This document shows positions 42,402-51,120 of a stretch of DNA of 64,000 bases, piece after piece. The notes under the pieces were generated by a model, which saw only the letters and a program-made list of their open reading frames with translations, made no database searches and was not told where the DNA came from. The stretch is from assembly GCA_019753175.1 (NCBI GenBank), contig JAIELK010000020.1:1-64000 (forward strand), in the 5' to 3' direction. Position numbers and translations under genes: made by a program. This DNA comes from Hyphomonadaceae bacterium. Lineage in GTDB: Bacteria; Pseudomonadota; Alphaproteobacteria; Caulobacterales; Aquidulcibacteraceae. Position 1 is the first letter of the stretch; every line of letters begins with the position of its first letter.

Positions 42402-43677
42402 GGGCGGGCTTTGTTTCTGTCGCGATCAGGGATGCAAGCGCCATCACCGCGCTGTCGAGTGCGTTGGCGCCTTGCGCCACGACGGCGCGCGCGTTCTGCG
42501 TTAATTGCTGACGCGCCGCACCGTCACGCCAAAGTTGCGCGACGGCCGCCGCCAAGGTTTCCGGGTCGGTGACCGTGGTTGCGCCTTGCCCGGCGCGGAG
42601 CGCGGCGTACACGTCCTCAAAGCTCTCGACGTAAGGCCCGGTAAGGATGGCGGCCCCCAGCTTCGCCGGTTCAATCGGGTTGTGACCCTTAAGCGGCGCG
42701 AGCAGGCTGCCGGCGACCAGCGCGACGGGCGCGATATCGTAGAACAGCCCGAGTTCTCCGAGCGTATCGGCAATGTAGACGGGCGCGTCGCCAATGGGCT
42801 GGCCGAGCGAGCGCCGCGGGGCGTGGCCCGCCAGAGCGGCAACCGCTGCGCCGCGTTCGGGATGACGCGGAACGATGATCAGCAAAGCGCTCGGATACGC
42901 GGTGCGAAGCTCTTCGTGCGCCTTGAGCACAAGCTCGTCTTCGCCGGCGTGGGTCGAGGCGGCGAGCCACAGCGGGCGCTCGCCGATCTGCGCCAAGATC
43001 GACGCCTTGGCGGCGGCGTCAACACCCGGCGATGGCGCGGCAAGCTTGAGGTTGCCAAGATTGGGAACGCTCTGGCCGCGCACGTCCGACAAGGCGCTCG
43101 CGGTGCGCCCATCGGCGGCCGAAAGCCAAGTGAAAGCTTGCAGCAGGCGGCGGGAAGCAGCGCGCCAGCGCTTCCAGCGCCGCAGCGTGCGTGGACTCAT
43201 CCGCGCGTTTACGAGCGCGAGCGGGATGGCGCGGGCAGCCGCCTCGACGATGAGATTCGGCCACAGCTCACTCTCCACGAAAACGCCGGCGTCAGGGCGC
43301 CAATGATCATAGAAGCGCCTCACAGCGCGATGGAGATCGAGCGGGGCGTAGATGTGCGTCGTGCGCGGCGGCGCGCGACGCGCAACCAACTCAGCGGACG
43401 TGCGCGTGCCGGTGCTGATAAGAAAGGAGAGCGCGGGGTCGCGCGCGGCCAGCGCGTCAATCAGGGTGAGCGCAACGCCGCTTTCGCCGACGCTTGCGGC
43501 ATGCAGCCAGATTAGCTTGCCGGCAGGACGCGCGCTCGAATATCGGCCGAAGCGTTCGCCCAGCCGGTCGGCGTCTTCCTTGCCGCGTCTTGCGCGCGCC
43601 GACAGCCAGCCGCCTGCAAACACGCCCACGACCGCCACAGCCGCGCGGTACGCTCCAAGAACGGGCGAAAAACTCAC
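42388..43677 (-). CDS. waaA: 3-deoxy-D-manno-octulosonic acid transferase
   Basis: The 429-residue enzyme adds Kdo residues from CMP-Kdo to lipid IVA. It has an N-terminal membrane helix (PVLGAYRAAVAVVGVFAGGWL) and the WaaA blocks GKLIWLHAASVGESGVALTL, GVFVESELWPNLIVEA (catalytic glutamate region), and VAGSLLAPLKGHNPIEPAKL for CMP-Kdo. Start MSFSPVLG at 43677 overlaps the upstream acyltransferase gene (ATGA) and its 3' end overlaps lpxK. Number of Kdo units added is not predictable. Confidence 0.94.
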   Translation of the reverse strand: MSFSPVLGAYRAAVAVVGVFAGGWLSARARRGKEDADRLGERFGRYSSARPAGKLIWLHAASVGESGVALTLIDALAARDPALSFLISTGTRTSAELVARRAPPRTTHIYAPLDLHRAVRRFYDHWRPDAGVFVESELWPNLIVEAAARAIPLALVNARMSPRTLRRWKRWRAASRRLLQAFTWLSAADGRTASALSDVRGQSVPNLGNLKLAAPSPGVDAAAKASILAQIGERPLWLAASTHAGEDELVLKAHEELRTAYPSALLIIVPRHPERGAAVAALAGHAPRRSLGQPIGDAPVYIADTLGELGLFYDIAPVALVAGSLLAPLKGHNPIEPAKLGAAILTGPYVESFEDVYAALRAGQGATTVTDPETLAAAVAQLWRDGAARQQLTQNARAVVAQGANALDSAVMALASLIATETKPAHAPA

Positions 43678-44444
43678 GAAGCCAACGCCTCGCGTTCGGC
43701 CGGATTGACGGCTGGCGCGGGCTCGATGGTCTCTACGCCGACGAGCCGGTCAGCTTCGGCGGTGATGCGCAGCATCTCAGCCTCGAAGCGCGCACGCACC
43801 GCTTCCATCTCCTCGCGCTTGGCGTCCGGGCGCGGCGGATCGATCGGGTCGCTCCATACCAGAGCACCGCGCCCGAACGGCAACGGCAGCACGAAGCGAT
43901 CCCAGCTGTCGAACACGATGCGGTGTGTGGTCGACCATGCAAGCCCCATCAGCGGCGTCTGCGCCATCTTGGCCACCTGCACAGCGCCGATCTTGACCCG
44001 CATGCGAGGTCCGCGTGGACCGTCCGGGGTAATCGCCACCATGCCGCCGCGCTGCAAATGGCTTATCATCTCCAGCGTCGCTTCGCGCCCGCCTTTCTGT
44101 TGAACTTGGGCGCCGTTCTTGGCCTTGGCGGCCGAGCCGCGAACCACATCGGAGCCGACTTGCCGGGCTGCCTGCACGACCAGACCGCCCTCGCGTGAGC
44201 GGGAGATCAGAAAGGTGGCTTTGGGCCGCTTGGGCCCGAACGCCCACAATTTGTGGGTCAGGAAGAAGCGGCCGTGCCAGACCCCGCACAGCAAGCGGGT
44301 GTCGGGCCGAGCCCAAAACGGCTCAACCGCCGCCTGATTGACGCGACGCCAATTCGTCGTCCAACCGACGAACTGCATGTAGATCCCGATCAATCGGCCG
44401 AGGATGAATTGGACCGCGGGGTTGCGAAGAAGCGCTTTGAGCAT
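43674..44444 (-). CDS. DUF374 lysophospholipid acyltransferase-like protein
   Basis: This 256-residue protein has the DUF374 (PF04028) pattern: LCGVWHGRFFLTHKLW with HGR, FLISRSREGGLVVQAA, GSDVVRGSAAK and MVAITPDGPRGPRMRVK. The family belongs to the PlsC/LPLAT superfamily and, in alphaproteobacteria, is found next to waaA and lpxK, so a role in lipid A or KDO-lipid acylation is inferred. The N terminus has a hydrophobic helix (VQFILGRLIGIYMQFVGWTT). It is the first gene of the four-gene block and overlaps waaA by 4 bp. Confidence 0.88.
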   Translation of the reverse strand: MLKALLRNPAVQFILGRLIGIYMQFVGWTTNWRRVNQAAVEPFWARPDTRLLCGVWHGRFFLTHKLWAFGPKRPKATFLISRSREGGLVVQAARQVGSDVVRGSAAKAKNGAQVQQKGGREATLEMISHLQRGGMVAITPDGPRGPRMRVKIGAVQVAKMAQTPLMGLAWSTTHRIVFDSWDRFVLPLPFGRGALVWSDPIDPPRPDAKREEMEAVRARFEAEMLRITAEADRLVGVETIEPAPAVNPAEREALAS

Positions 44445-44533
44445 GAGGTCACGAATTAGGCGGCTTCCGAGCCGCCGCGGAGGTCCTTATAGGGGGCGGC
44501 CCGGTCCTCGCGCCAGCGGATGATGAACACAGC

Positions 44534-45223
44534 ATGAGCGTGAACAAGGTCGCAAAACCGCCCAAGTTCGAAATCGAGACCCCAGAAGGTCGCGCGCGCG
44601 CCCGCGCCGACCTGATCTGGGCCGATCACGGCTTCCTGCGATCGAGGTTCTCCAATTTCCACTGGATCGAGGATGGGGTCATGGCGCGGGCCAACCAGCC
44701 CTCGCCCAAAGCCATCAAGCGCTACGCGCGAATGGGGTTCAAGACCATCCTCAACCTGCGCGGCCGATCCGACACCGGCTACTATCTGCTGGAGCGGGAG
44801 GCGTGCGAACGCTACGGGCTTGCGCTTGTGGATTTCCGCATGCATTCGCGAGAGCCGCCGTCGCGCGAGCAAGTGCGCGGCGCCAAAGCCACGTTCGACG
44901 CCATCGCCTATCCGGCGCTGATGCATTGCAAGTCGGGCGCGGATCGCGCTGGCATCATGGCGGTGCTCTACAAGCACTTTCGCATGGACCAGCCGATTGC
45001 CGAGGCGGTCGAGCAGCTCGGCCTCAAATATCTGCACGTCAAGCAGGGTAAGACCGGCATGCTCGACTTCTTCTTCGCGACCTACCTCGAGGCGACCAAG
45101 GAGAGCGGCAAACCCTTCCTCGCGTGGGTCGAGGAAGACTACGACAAAGAGCGGGTGAAGTCCGCCTTCATGGGCGAGTGGTGGGCGAACATCCTCGTCG
45201 ACAAGATTTTGCGCCGCGAATAG
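44534..45223 (+). CDS. Protein tyrosine / dual-specificity phosphatase-like protein
   Basis: The 229-residue protein has a single Cx5R catalytic loop in ALMHCKSGADRAGIMAV, with the general acid aspartate probably in the VDFRMHSREPPS region, and a start of the type FSNFHWIEDGVMARANQPSP. It resembles bacterial dual-specificity or inositol-phosphate-like phosphatases. It starts 90 bp upstream of, and divergently to, the acyltransferase gene in the LPS block, so it may act on lipids or sugars of the envelope, but this is only neighbourhood inference. The C-terminal third is helical. Confidence 0.82.
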   Translation: MSVNKVAKPPKFEIETPEGRARARADLIWADHGFLRSRFSNFHWIEDGVMARANQPSPKAIKRYARMGFKTILNLRGRSDTGYYLLEREACERYGLALVDFRMHSREPPSREQVRGAKATFDAIAYPALMHCKSGADRAGIMAVLYKHFRMDQPIAEAVEQLGLKYLHVKQGKTGMLDFFFATYLEATKESGKPFLAWVEEDYDKERVKSAFMGEWWANILVDKILRRE

Positions 45224-45250
45224 CGCGCCGCATCAACACGCGAGAGGCGC

Positions 45251-46639
45251 ATGACACAGTACGATTACGACCTGTTCGTCATCGGCGCGGGCTCGGGCGG
45301 CGTTCGCGCGGCGCGGCTGGCGTCGAGCAAAGCGGGCGCGCGGACGGCGATTGCCGAGCAGCAGGAGATTGGCGGCACCTGCGTCATCCGCGGCTGCGTG
45401 CCAAAGAAGCTGTTGGTGTATGGCGCCGAGTTCGCGCAGTCGTTCCGTGACGCCAAAGGTTTCGGCTGGACCGTCGAGTGGGCGCGGTTCGATTGGCCGA
45501 AGCTGCGCGACGCCGTGCAAGCCGAGGTCGCTCGGCTCTCGGGCCTTTATCGCCAAAATCTGGACAAGGCAGGGGTGGCGATCGTCGAGGATCGCGCGGT
45601 GGTGGTCGATCCGCACACCGTGCGTTTGACGCACTCTAACCGCACCGTCACCGCGGCGCGGATTCTGATCGCGACCGGGGGGCATACCTGGCGGCCGGAG
45701 ACAACGCCCGGTCAACAGCTTGGCATCACCTCCACCGACGCGTTCCTGCTCGACGAACTGCCGCAGAGCATCGTCATCGCCGGTGGCGGCTACATCGCCT
45801 GCGAGTTCGCGACCATCTTCTCCGGCCTCGGCGTTGACACCACGATCGTCTATCGCGGCGAGCGCATTTTGCGCGGCTTCGATCACGACATCCGCGCGCA
45901 CGTCCAGGCCGATCTTGAACGCACCGGCGTGCGGATCGTCTGCGGGTCGATCATCGAAGAGGTGAAGGCGCTCCCAGAACGCCGCAAGCTCGTGACGCTC
46001 GCCAACGCGATGCGCCTTGAGACCGATCAGGTGATGTGGGCGGTGGGGCGCGTTCCGAACACGAGCGGCCTAGGGTTAGCGAGCGCTGGCGTGGCGATGG
46101 CCGAGAATGGCGCGGTCATCGTCGACGAATATTCGCGCACCAACGCGCCGTCGATCTTCGCTGTCGGCGACGTGACCGACCGTATCAATCTGACGCCAGT
46201 TGCGATCCGCGAAGCCGTCGCTTTTGTCGAGACAGAATTTATGGGCCGGACGGCCGCATTCGACCACGCAGATGTGGCGTCCGCGGTGTTTTCCCGCCCG
46301 CCCGTCGGCGCGGTCGGGCTGACCGAAGAAGCCGCGCGCGCCAAGGGCCACAAGCTCAAGGTCTTTCGCACCACGTTCCGGCCGATGAAGCACATCCTGG
46401 CAGGCAACGAGCAGCGCGTGCTGATGAAGCTCGTTGTCGATGCTCACAGCGACCGCGTGCTTGGCGTCCACATCGCCGGCGTCGACGCCCCGGAGATGAT
46501 TCAGCTCGCGGCGATCGCGGTGAAGGCGGGGTTGACCAAGGCGCAATGGGACGCGACCTGCGCGGTGCACCCGACGGGCGCCGAGGAGCTGGTGCTCATG
46601 GGAGAGCCCATTTCCCACGACAATGAGGCGCCAGCCTAG
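45251..46639 (+). CDS. gor: Glutathione-disulfide reductase
   Basis: This 462-residue flavoprotein disulfide reductase keeps glutathione reduced with NADPH. The FAD motif YDYDLFVIGAGSGGVRAAR, redox-active disulfide GGTCVIRGCVPKKL (Cys-x4-Cys), the NADPH motif VIAGGGYIACEFATIFSGLG, the second FAD site IFAVGDVTDRINLTPVA and the C-terminal dimer motif AVHPTGAEELV with the catalytic His and Glu are all present. The GCVPKKL form and lack of a lipoamide pattern distinguish it from dihydrolipoamide dehydrogenase. It is 27 bp after the phosphatase gene, probably on the same transcript. Confidence 0.94.
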   Translation: MTQYDYDLFVIGAGSGGVRAARLASSKAGARTAIAEQQEIGGTCVIRGCVPKKLLVYGAEFAQSFRDAKGFGWTVEWARFDWPKLRDAVQAEVARLSGLYRQNLDKAGVAIVEDRAVVVDPHTVRLTHSNRTVTAARILIATGGHTWRPETTPGQQLGITSTDAFLLDELPQSIVIAGGGYIACEFATIFSGLGVDTTIVYRGERILRGFDHDIRAHVQADLERTGVRIVCGSIIEEVKALPERRKLVTLANAMRLETDQVMWAVGRVPNTSGLGLASAGVAMAENGAVIVDEYSRTNAPSIFAVGDVTDRINLTPVAIREAVAFVETEFMGRTAAFDHADVASAVFSRPPVGAVGLTEEAARAKGHKLKVFRTTFRPMKHILAGNEQRVLMKLVVDAHSDRVLGVHIAGVDAPEMIQLAAIAVKAGLTKAQWDATCAVHPTGAEELVLMGEPISHDNEAPA

Positions 46640-46771
46640 GGTGCGCCGGATCCATCGTTTTCTGAAATCTATTAAGTCACGCAATTCAATTTCTCCCGTT
46701 TTGCCGACCGAGCCATGATGCTTCGAAATGGCGCGGGCACGTCCGCCCGCCGCCACACGCTGGAGCACTTG

Positions 46772-48250
46772 ATGGCTTTCGAAACGCTGGGCGCGACGCC
46801 CGCGCGCGTTGGCGCGCGCACACATCACATCACCGTGGCCAAGGGCGACGGCATCGGTCCAGAGATCATGGACGCGTGCCTCAAGGTGTTGAACGCCTCC
46901 GGCGCCAAGCTCATCTGGGACGAGATCGAGATCGGCGAAAAGGTATATGCTGCAGGCATTTCCGCCGGCGTCCGGGCGGATGCCTGGGACAGCTTGCGCC
47001 GCACCAAGGTCTTCTACAAGGCGCCGATTACGACCCCGCAAGGGGGCGGCGTGAAGAGCCTCAACGTCACGGTTCGCAAGACCTTTGGCCTGTTCGCCAA
47101 CGTCCGCCCTTGCTTCTCGTTGGCGCCCTATGTCGCGACCAAGCATCCGGCCATGGACGTGGTGATCATTCGTGAAAACGAAGAGGATCTCTATGCCGGC
47201 ATCGAGCACCGTCAGACGCAGGACGTCTATCAGTGCCTCAAGCTGATCACGCGGCCGGGCACCGAGCGTATCGTTCGCTACGGTTTCGAGTTCGCCCGGC
47301 TCAACGGGCGCAAGAAGGTGACCTGCTTCACCAAAGACAACATCATGAAGGTGACCGACGGTCTCTTCCACAAGGTGTTCGACGAAATCGCAGCCGAGTA
47401 CCCGGACCTTGAGAGCGAACATTGGATCGTCGACATCGGCGCGGCCAAGCTCGCCGACAAGCCCGAGCAGTTTGACGTCCTCGTGCTGCCGAACCTCTAT
47501 GGCGACATTCTCTCCGATGTTGCGGCCGAGATCGCCGGCAGCGTCGGTCTCGCCGGCTCGGCGAACATTGGCGCCAATCTCGCCATGTTCGAAGCCATTC
47601 ACGGTTCGGCCCCGCGCCGCGCCGGCCAGGATGTCGCCAATCCATCCGGCTTGCTGATGGGCGGCGTGATGATGCTGCAGCACCTGGGCGAGGCGAAAGC
47701 CGCCGAGCGTGTGCGCAATGCCTGGCTCAAGACCATCGAGGACGGCATTCACACCTACGATGTCTTCAAGGACGGGGTGTCAAAGCTGAGAGTTGGCACG
47801 CAAGCGTTCGCTGACGCCATCATCGCCCGCATGGGCGAAACGCCGACGACGCTGGCGACGCGCGGCAAGGGCGGGGCATGGCCGGCGATTCCGGTGCTCA
47901 AGCCGCGCACGCCGCAGGTGAAAACCATGCTCGGCGCGGACCTGTTCGTGGATTGGCGCGACGGTCCTGCCGCGCTCGGCGACAAATTGTCAGCGCTGCC
48001 GCTCGGCCCGTTCAAGCTGTCGATGGTCACCAATCGCGGCGTCAAGGTTTATCCGGAAGGCGCGCCCGAGACGCTGTGCGTCGACCATTATCGCTGCCGC
48101 TTCCTGCTCGAGAAAGACATCAAGGGCTCGGCGGCGCTGGTGGCGGAGCTGATGATGCGCGTGGCTCAAGCCGGCTTCGATGTTGTGAAGATCGAAGGCC
48201 TCTACGCGTTCGACGGCGAGCCTGGTTTCAGCCTCGGCCAGGGACAGTAA
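46772..48250 (+). CDS. icd: NADP-dependent isocitrate dehydrogenase, long form
   Basis: This 492-residue enzyme oxidises isocitrate to 2-oxoglutarate in the TCA cycle. It begins with ITVAKGDGIGPEIMDACL and carries SLNVTVRKTFGLFANVRPC, VIIRENEEDLYAGIEHRQT, DILSDVAAEIAGSVGLAGSA and IGANLAMFEAIHGSAPRRAG (in parts), all classic motifs. It is about 75 residues longer than E. coli Icd (416) because of a C-terminal extension ending GYY-like LYAFDGEPGFSLGQGQ; that length is seen in Rickettsia and other alphaproteobacteria. ATG at 46772 (MAFETLGA) is preferred over an earlier one; the upstream DNA is AT-rich and may hold the promoter. Confidence 0.92.
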   Translation: MAFETLGATPARVGARTHHITVAKGDGIGPEIMDACLKVLNASGAKLIWDEIEIGEKVYAAGISAGVRADAWDSLRRTKVFYKAPITTPQGGGVKSLNVTVRKTFGLFANVRPCFSLAPYVATKHPAMDVVIIRENEEDLYAGIEHRQTQDVYQCLKLITRPGTERIVRYGFEFARLNGRKKVTCFTKDNIMKVTDGLFHKVFDEIAAEYPDLESEHWIVDIGAAKLADKPEQFDVLVLPNLYGDILSDVAAEIAGSVGLAGSANIGANLAMFEAIHGSAPRRAGQDVANPSGLLMGGVMMLQHLGEAKAAERVRNAWLKTIEDGIHTYDVFKDGVSKLRVGTQAFADAIIARMGETPTTLATRGKGGAWPAIPVLKPRTPQVKTMLGADLFVDWRDGPAALGDKLSALPLGPFKLSMVTNRGVKVYPEGAPETLCVDHYRCRFLLEKDIKGSAALVAELMMRVAQAGFDVVKIEGLYAFDGEPGFSLGQGQ

Positions 48251-48303
48251 GGCAGTAAAGCGGGTGCGTGCGCGCGCAGCAGACCAGCCGCGCGCGCAAC
48301 GCC

Positions 48304-49455
48304 TCATCCCGCGTCTTCCACCGCGACCTTGCCGTCCTTCAGCCGTAACGCCAGCTTGCCGTGCTTCAGCGCCAGCGCGCGTTCGCCGAACACCTCGCGC
48401 CGCCAACCGCGAAGCGCCGGCACGTCGGCATGATCGTCTGCGGCGATCGCCTCAACCTCGGCGGCGGAGGCGATCAGGCGCGGCGCCACGTTGTGTTCTT
48501 CTGCTTCGTAACGCAGCAACACCTTGAGCAGTTCGACTGTCGCCCCGAGTCCCGCCGGGGCGGGCGGCAGGCGCTCGTGCCTGTACACAGGACGATCAGG
48601 ATCGGAGAACGCGCGCTCCAGCGCGGCCAGCAGCTCCTGAGCGCCGCGTGAGTTGCCGAAGCCGCGCGGCACCGCGCGCATGCGTTCGAAGTCGGCGGGG
48701 CTCCTTGGCCGGTGCTCTGCGATTTCGTAGAGCGCTTCGTCCTTGACGATGCGTCCGCGCGGCACGTCGCGCGCCTGCGCCTGCCGTTCGCGCCAGGCGG
48801 CGGCGACCTGGAGCGCCAGCACATAATCGGCGGTTGTCTTGCGCAGCTTCAAGCGCTGCCAGGCGTTTTCTGGCGTCGTGTCGTAAACGATGGGGTCGAG
48901 CAGCGTGGCGTGTTCTTCGTCCAGCCATGAGAGGCGGCCTGCGCTCTCGAGCTTGTCGCGCATACGCGGAAACACGTCGCGCAGATGCGTCACGTCGGCG
49001 AGCGCGTAGGCGAGTTGGTTGTCGGACAGCGGCCGCCGCGCCCAGTCGGTGAAGCGCGAGGACTTGTCGAGCCGGCGCTTCAGCACCTGCTGCACCAGCG
49101 CGTCATAGGCGATGCTGTCGCCATAGCCGCAGGCCATGGCCGCGATCTGGGTGTCGAACACTGGATTCGGCAGCGCGCCGCCGATCTTGAGAAAGATTTC
49201 GAGGTCCTGGCGCGCGGCGTGAAACACCTTGAGCACCCGATCGTCGCTCAACAGTGCGGTAAAGGGCGCAAGATCGAGCCCCTCAACCAGCGGATCGATC
49301 ACAGCCTCCACGCCCGGCGCCGCCGCCTGGATCAAGCAGAGCTTGGGCCAGAAGGTGGTTTCCCGCATGAACTCGGTGTCGACCGCTACGAACGGCTGTT
49401 CGGCGATGGCGGCGCAGACATCTTCGAGCGCCGCTGTTTCGGTGATGACCTTCAT
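48304..49455 (-). CDS. rnd: Ribonuclease D
   Basis: The 383-residue 3'-5' exoribonuclease trims tRNA precursors. It has the DEDD exonuclease motifs: I in FVAVDTEFMRETTFWP (Asp, Glu), II in KVFHAARQDLEIFL (Asp), III in YALADVTHLRDVFPRM (Tyr, Asp), and a C-terminal HRDC-like helical region that includes PRGRIVKDEALYEIA. Length fits the family (about 370-390). It is convergent with icd and 34 bp downstream of the MBL gene on the same strand. Confidence 0.94.
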   Translation of the reverse strand: MKVITETAALEDVCAAIAEQPFVAVDTEFMRETTFWPKLCLIQAAAPGVEAVIDPLVEGLDLAPFTALLSDDRVLKVFHAARQDLEIFLKIGGALPNPVFDTQIAAMACGYGDSIAYDALVQQVLKRRLDKSSRFTDWARRPLSDNQLAYALADVTHLRDVFPRMRDKLESAGRLSWLDEEHATLLDPIVYDTTPENAWQRLKLRKTTADYVLALQVAAAWRERQAQARDVPRGRIVKDEALYEIAEHRPRSPADFERMRAVPRGFGNSRGAQELLAALERAFSDPDRPVYRHERLPPAPAGLGATVELLKVLLRYEAEEHNVAPRLIASAAEVEAIAADDHADVPALRGWRREVFGERALALKHGKLALRLKDGKVAVEDAG

Positions 49456-49489
49456 GTGGGTGGTCTGGTGAAGCGGCCCGGGCGCCGGG

Positions 49490-50455
49490 TCAAGGCGGCG
49501 GGACGCTTTCGACTGGGGAATTGCCCTGCGCTGCCGCAGAGAAGCCCTCCGTGAAAGCGCCTTGAGCGATCAGCGCGCGCAGGTGCGGGGCGTCGTGGGC
49601 CGCGACGATGGCGAGGCGGGGCTCGGCGGCGGCCAGGTCGTGTAAGGCGCGTATCTGGCGCAGCACCGCTTGCCGATCTGGATCGACGCCGCTGACCATC
49701 CAGCCGACAAGGCGCGGCCGCCCGCGCAGGTTCTCGATGTTGGACATCTGCCAAACGATGTCGCCGATGAACAGGTACTCGCGCGCCGTGGTGCGGACAT
49801 AGATGGCGACGGTGCCGAGCGAATGGCCGGGCAACGCCGCCGCGACCACGCCCGGCGAGATCCGCGTCGGCTGAGCGAGATCGACGGCCGCCACATCCGC
49901 GATGGCGGGCGCGAGTTGGCCGTTCGGCGCGTGTTCGGGCAGGGCGTCGAGCTGCGGGCGCGTGAGGCGCAAGCGCGGGGCGATGGCCTCCGGCGCAGGA
50001 TGGCGCGAAATCGCCATGACGTGATCGAGGTGCTCGTGGGTGATCAGCACGTGGGCGGCGCGGGCGATGGCGTCGAGCAGGCGCTGGTAGGCGTCGTCGT
50101 TGAACTGACCCTCGCCGCTCGTCATCTCGTCCAGCGTGAGCCGATCGAGCGCCGCGTCGATGACGACCGCCCCCCCTGGCGCGACGACTTCGAACGCCGG
50201 AAACGCGAAAGTACGTGGCCCGTCGAAGGCGCCGGCTTCCGCGGCGAAGCTTGGCATGTCGCTTTCAGCGATGATCTCGACGCGAACTTCGGTCGGCAGG
50301 GCTTCCGGCGCATCCCCGGCGACGAGCGCGCGATAGGCAGCGATGTCGACCACGCCATCGGCGCGCGCGGGCGGGGCGGCGTCAAGCAAGGCGTACCAGC
50401 CAAAGCCTCCAAGCGCGGCGAGAACAACTGCAACGCCGATGAGCCATGTTCTCAT
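49490..50455 (-). CDS. MBL-fold metallohydrolase, membrane-anchored or exported
   Basis: This 321-residue protein begins with a hydrophobic helix (MRTWLIGVAVVLAALGGFGW), so it is anchored or secreted. The metallo-beta-lactamase motif is LITHEHLDHVMAI (HxHxDH), followed by a histidine in PGHSLGTVAIYV, an aspartate in YLFIGDIVWQM, and a histidine in IVAAHDAPHLRAL. The site layout fits lactonase-like or other MBL hydrolases; the substrate is unknown. It overlaps the upstream SRAP gene by 4 bp (ATGA), so the two are probably translated together. Confidence 0.85.
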   Translation of the reverse strand: MRTWLIGVAVVLAALGGFGWYALLDAAPPARADGVVDIAAYRALVAGDAPEALPTEVRVEIIAESDMPSFAAEAGAFDGPRTFAFPAFEVVAPGGAVVIDAALDRLTLDEMTSGEGQFNDDAYQRLLDAIARAAHVLITHEHLDHVMAISRHPAPEAIAPRLRLTRPQLDALPEHAPNGQLAPAIADVAAVDLAQPTRISPGVVAAALPGHSLGTVAIYVRTTAREYLFIGDIVWQMSNIENLRGRPRLVGWMVSGVDPDRQAVLRQIRALHDLAAAEPRLAIVAAHDAPHLRALIAQGAFTEGFSAAAQGNSPVESVPPP

Positions 50456-51111
50456 AGCAATGTTTCCCCAGTAGGCGGCGACGTTGCGCCGTGATCCTCG
50501 CGCGGCCCTGATAGCACGATTTTCAGGGGCGCCGCCGAAAACGGCTTTGCCAGCGCCAGCGCCTCCTTCTCTGGCGCGTCGAGCCAGACATCGACGTCCT
50601 CGCCGGTCAGCATGACCGGCATCGCCTGAGCGTGGATCGGGCGGACCAGGTCGTTGGCTTCAGTGGTCAGGAAAGCAAACAACAGGTGCTCGCCGTCCTC
50701 CTTGCCGCGTAGGCCGCGCCACGGCCGCCAGACGCCGGCGAAAGCAAACAGCGGGCGCGTGTCGTCCAGCGCAAACCAGTGCGCGGTCTTCGGGCGGGTA
50801 TCGGTGTATTCGCAAAAGCTGGTCGCCGGCGCGATGCAGCGAAAGCGCGGCTCGGCGAGCCAGCCGCGCCAGAAAGACGATTTGAGGTTGCGGATGTTCG
50901 TCACCGGCCGCCCGCCCTGCTGCGGGGGAGGAAAGCCCCAGCGCATGTTGAGCACCTCGCGCACGCCGTCCTTGGCGGTGCGGGCGATCGGCGCGAGCTG
51001 ATCGGGGAAGATCGCCGGCAGCGGCGGCTGATTGGCGGTGCGGTCGCGCATGGCGCGGGTGAAGGCGACCACCGCTTCGCGCGACTTGGTCATGGAGTAG
51101 AGGTTGCACAT
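50452..51111 (-). CDS. yedK: SRAP domain protein (YedK/HMCES type)
   Basis: The 219-residue protein starts MCNLYSMTKSREAV with the cysteine at position 2 that forms a thiazolidine crosslink with abasic sites in single-stranded DNA. Further family marks are RWGFPPP, TNIRNLKSSFWRGWL with Asn, CIAPATSFCEYTDTR with the catalytic Glu, and HAQAMPVML near the C terminus. It shields abasic sites during replication. The start at 51111 is certain because Cys2 must follow the Met. It overlaps the MBL gene. The truncated MT-A70 reading frame starts in the opposite direction 10 bp upstream. Confidence 0.92.
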   Translation of the reverse strand: MCNLYSMTKSREAVVAFTRAMRDRTANQPPLPAIFPDQLAPIARTAKDGVREVLNMRWGFPPPQQGGRPVTNIRNLKSSFWRGWLAEPRFRCIAPATSFCEYTDTRPKTAHWFALDDTRPLFAFAGVWRPWRGLRGKEDGEHLLFAFLTTEANDLVRPIHAQAMPVMLTGEDVDVWLDAPEKEALALAKPFSAAPLKIVLSGPREDHGATSPPTGETLL

Positions 51112-51120
51112 GGGCCGTCT

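Noticed and set aside
49490-51111. SRAP-MBL pair as a new repair system
   Set aside because: The 4-bp overlap is suggestive, but the MBL protein has an N-terminal membrane helix and would be outside the cytoplasm, so a shared repair role is unlikely.
50779-51120. Extension of the MT-A70 frame upstream to an ATG at 50779
   Set aside because: This part runs antisense through the SRAP gene and has no resemblance to methyltransferase N termini.
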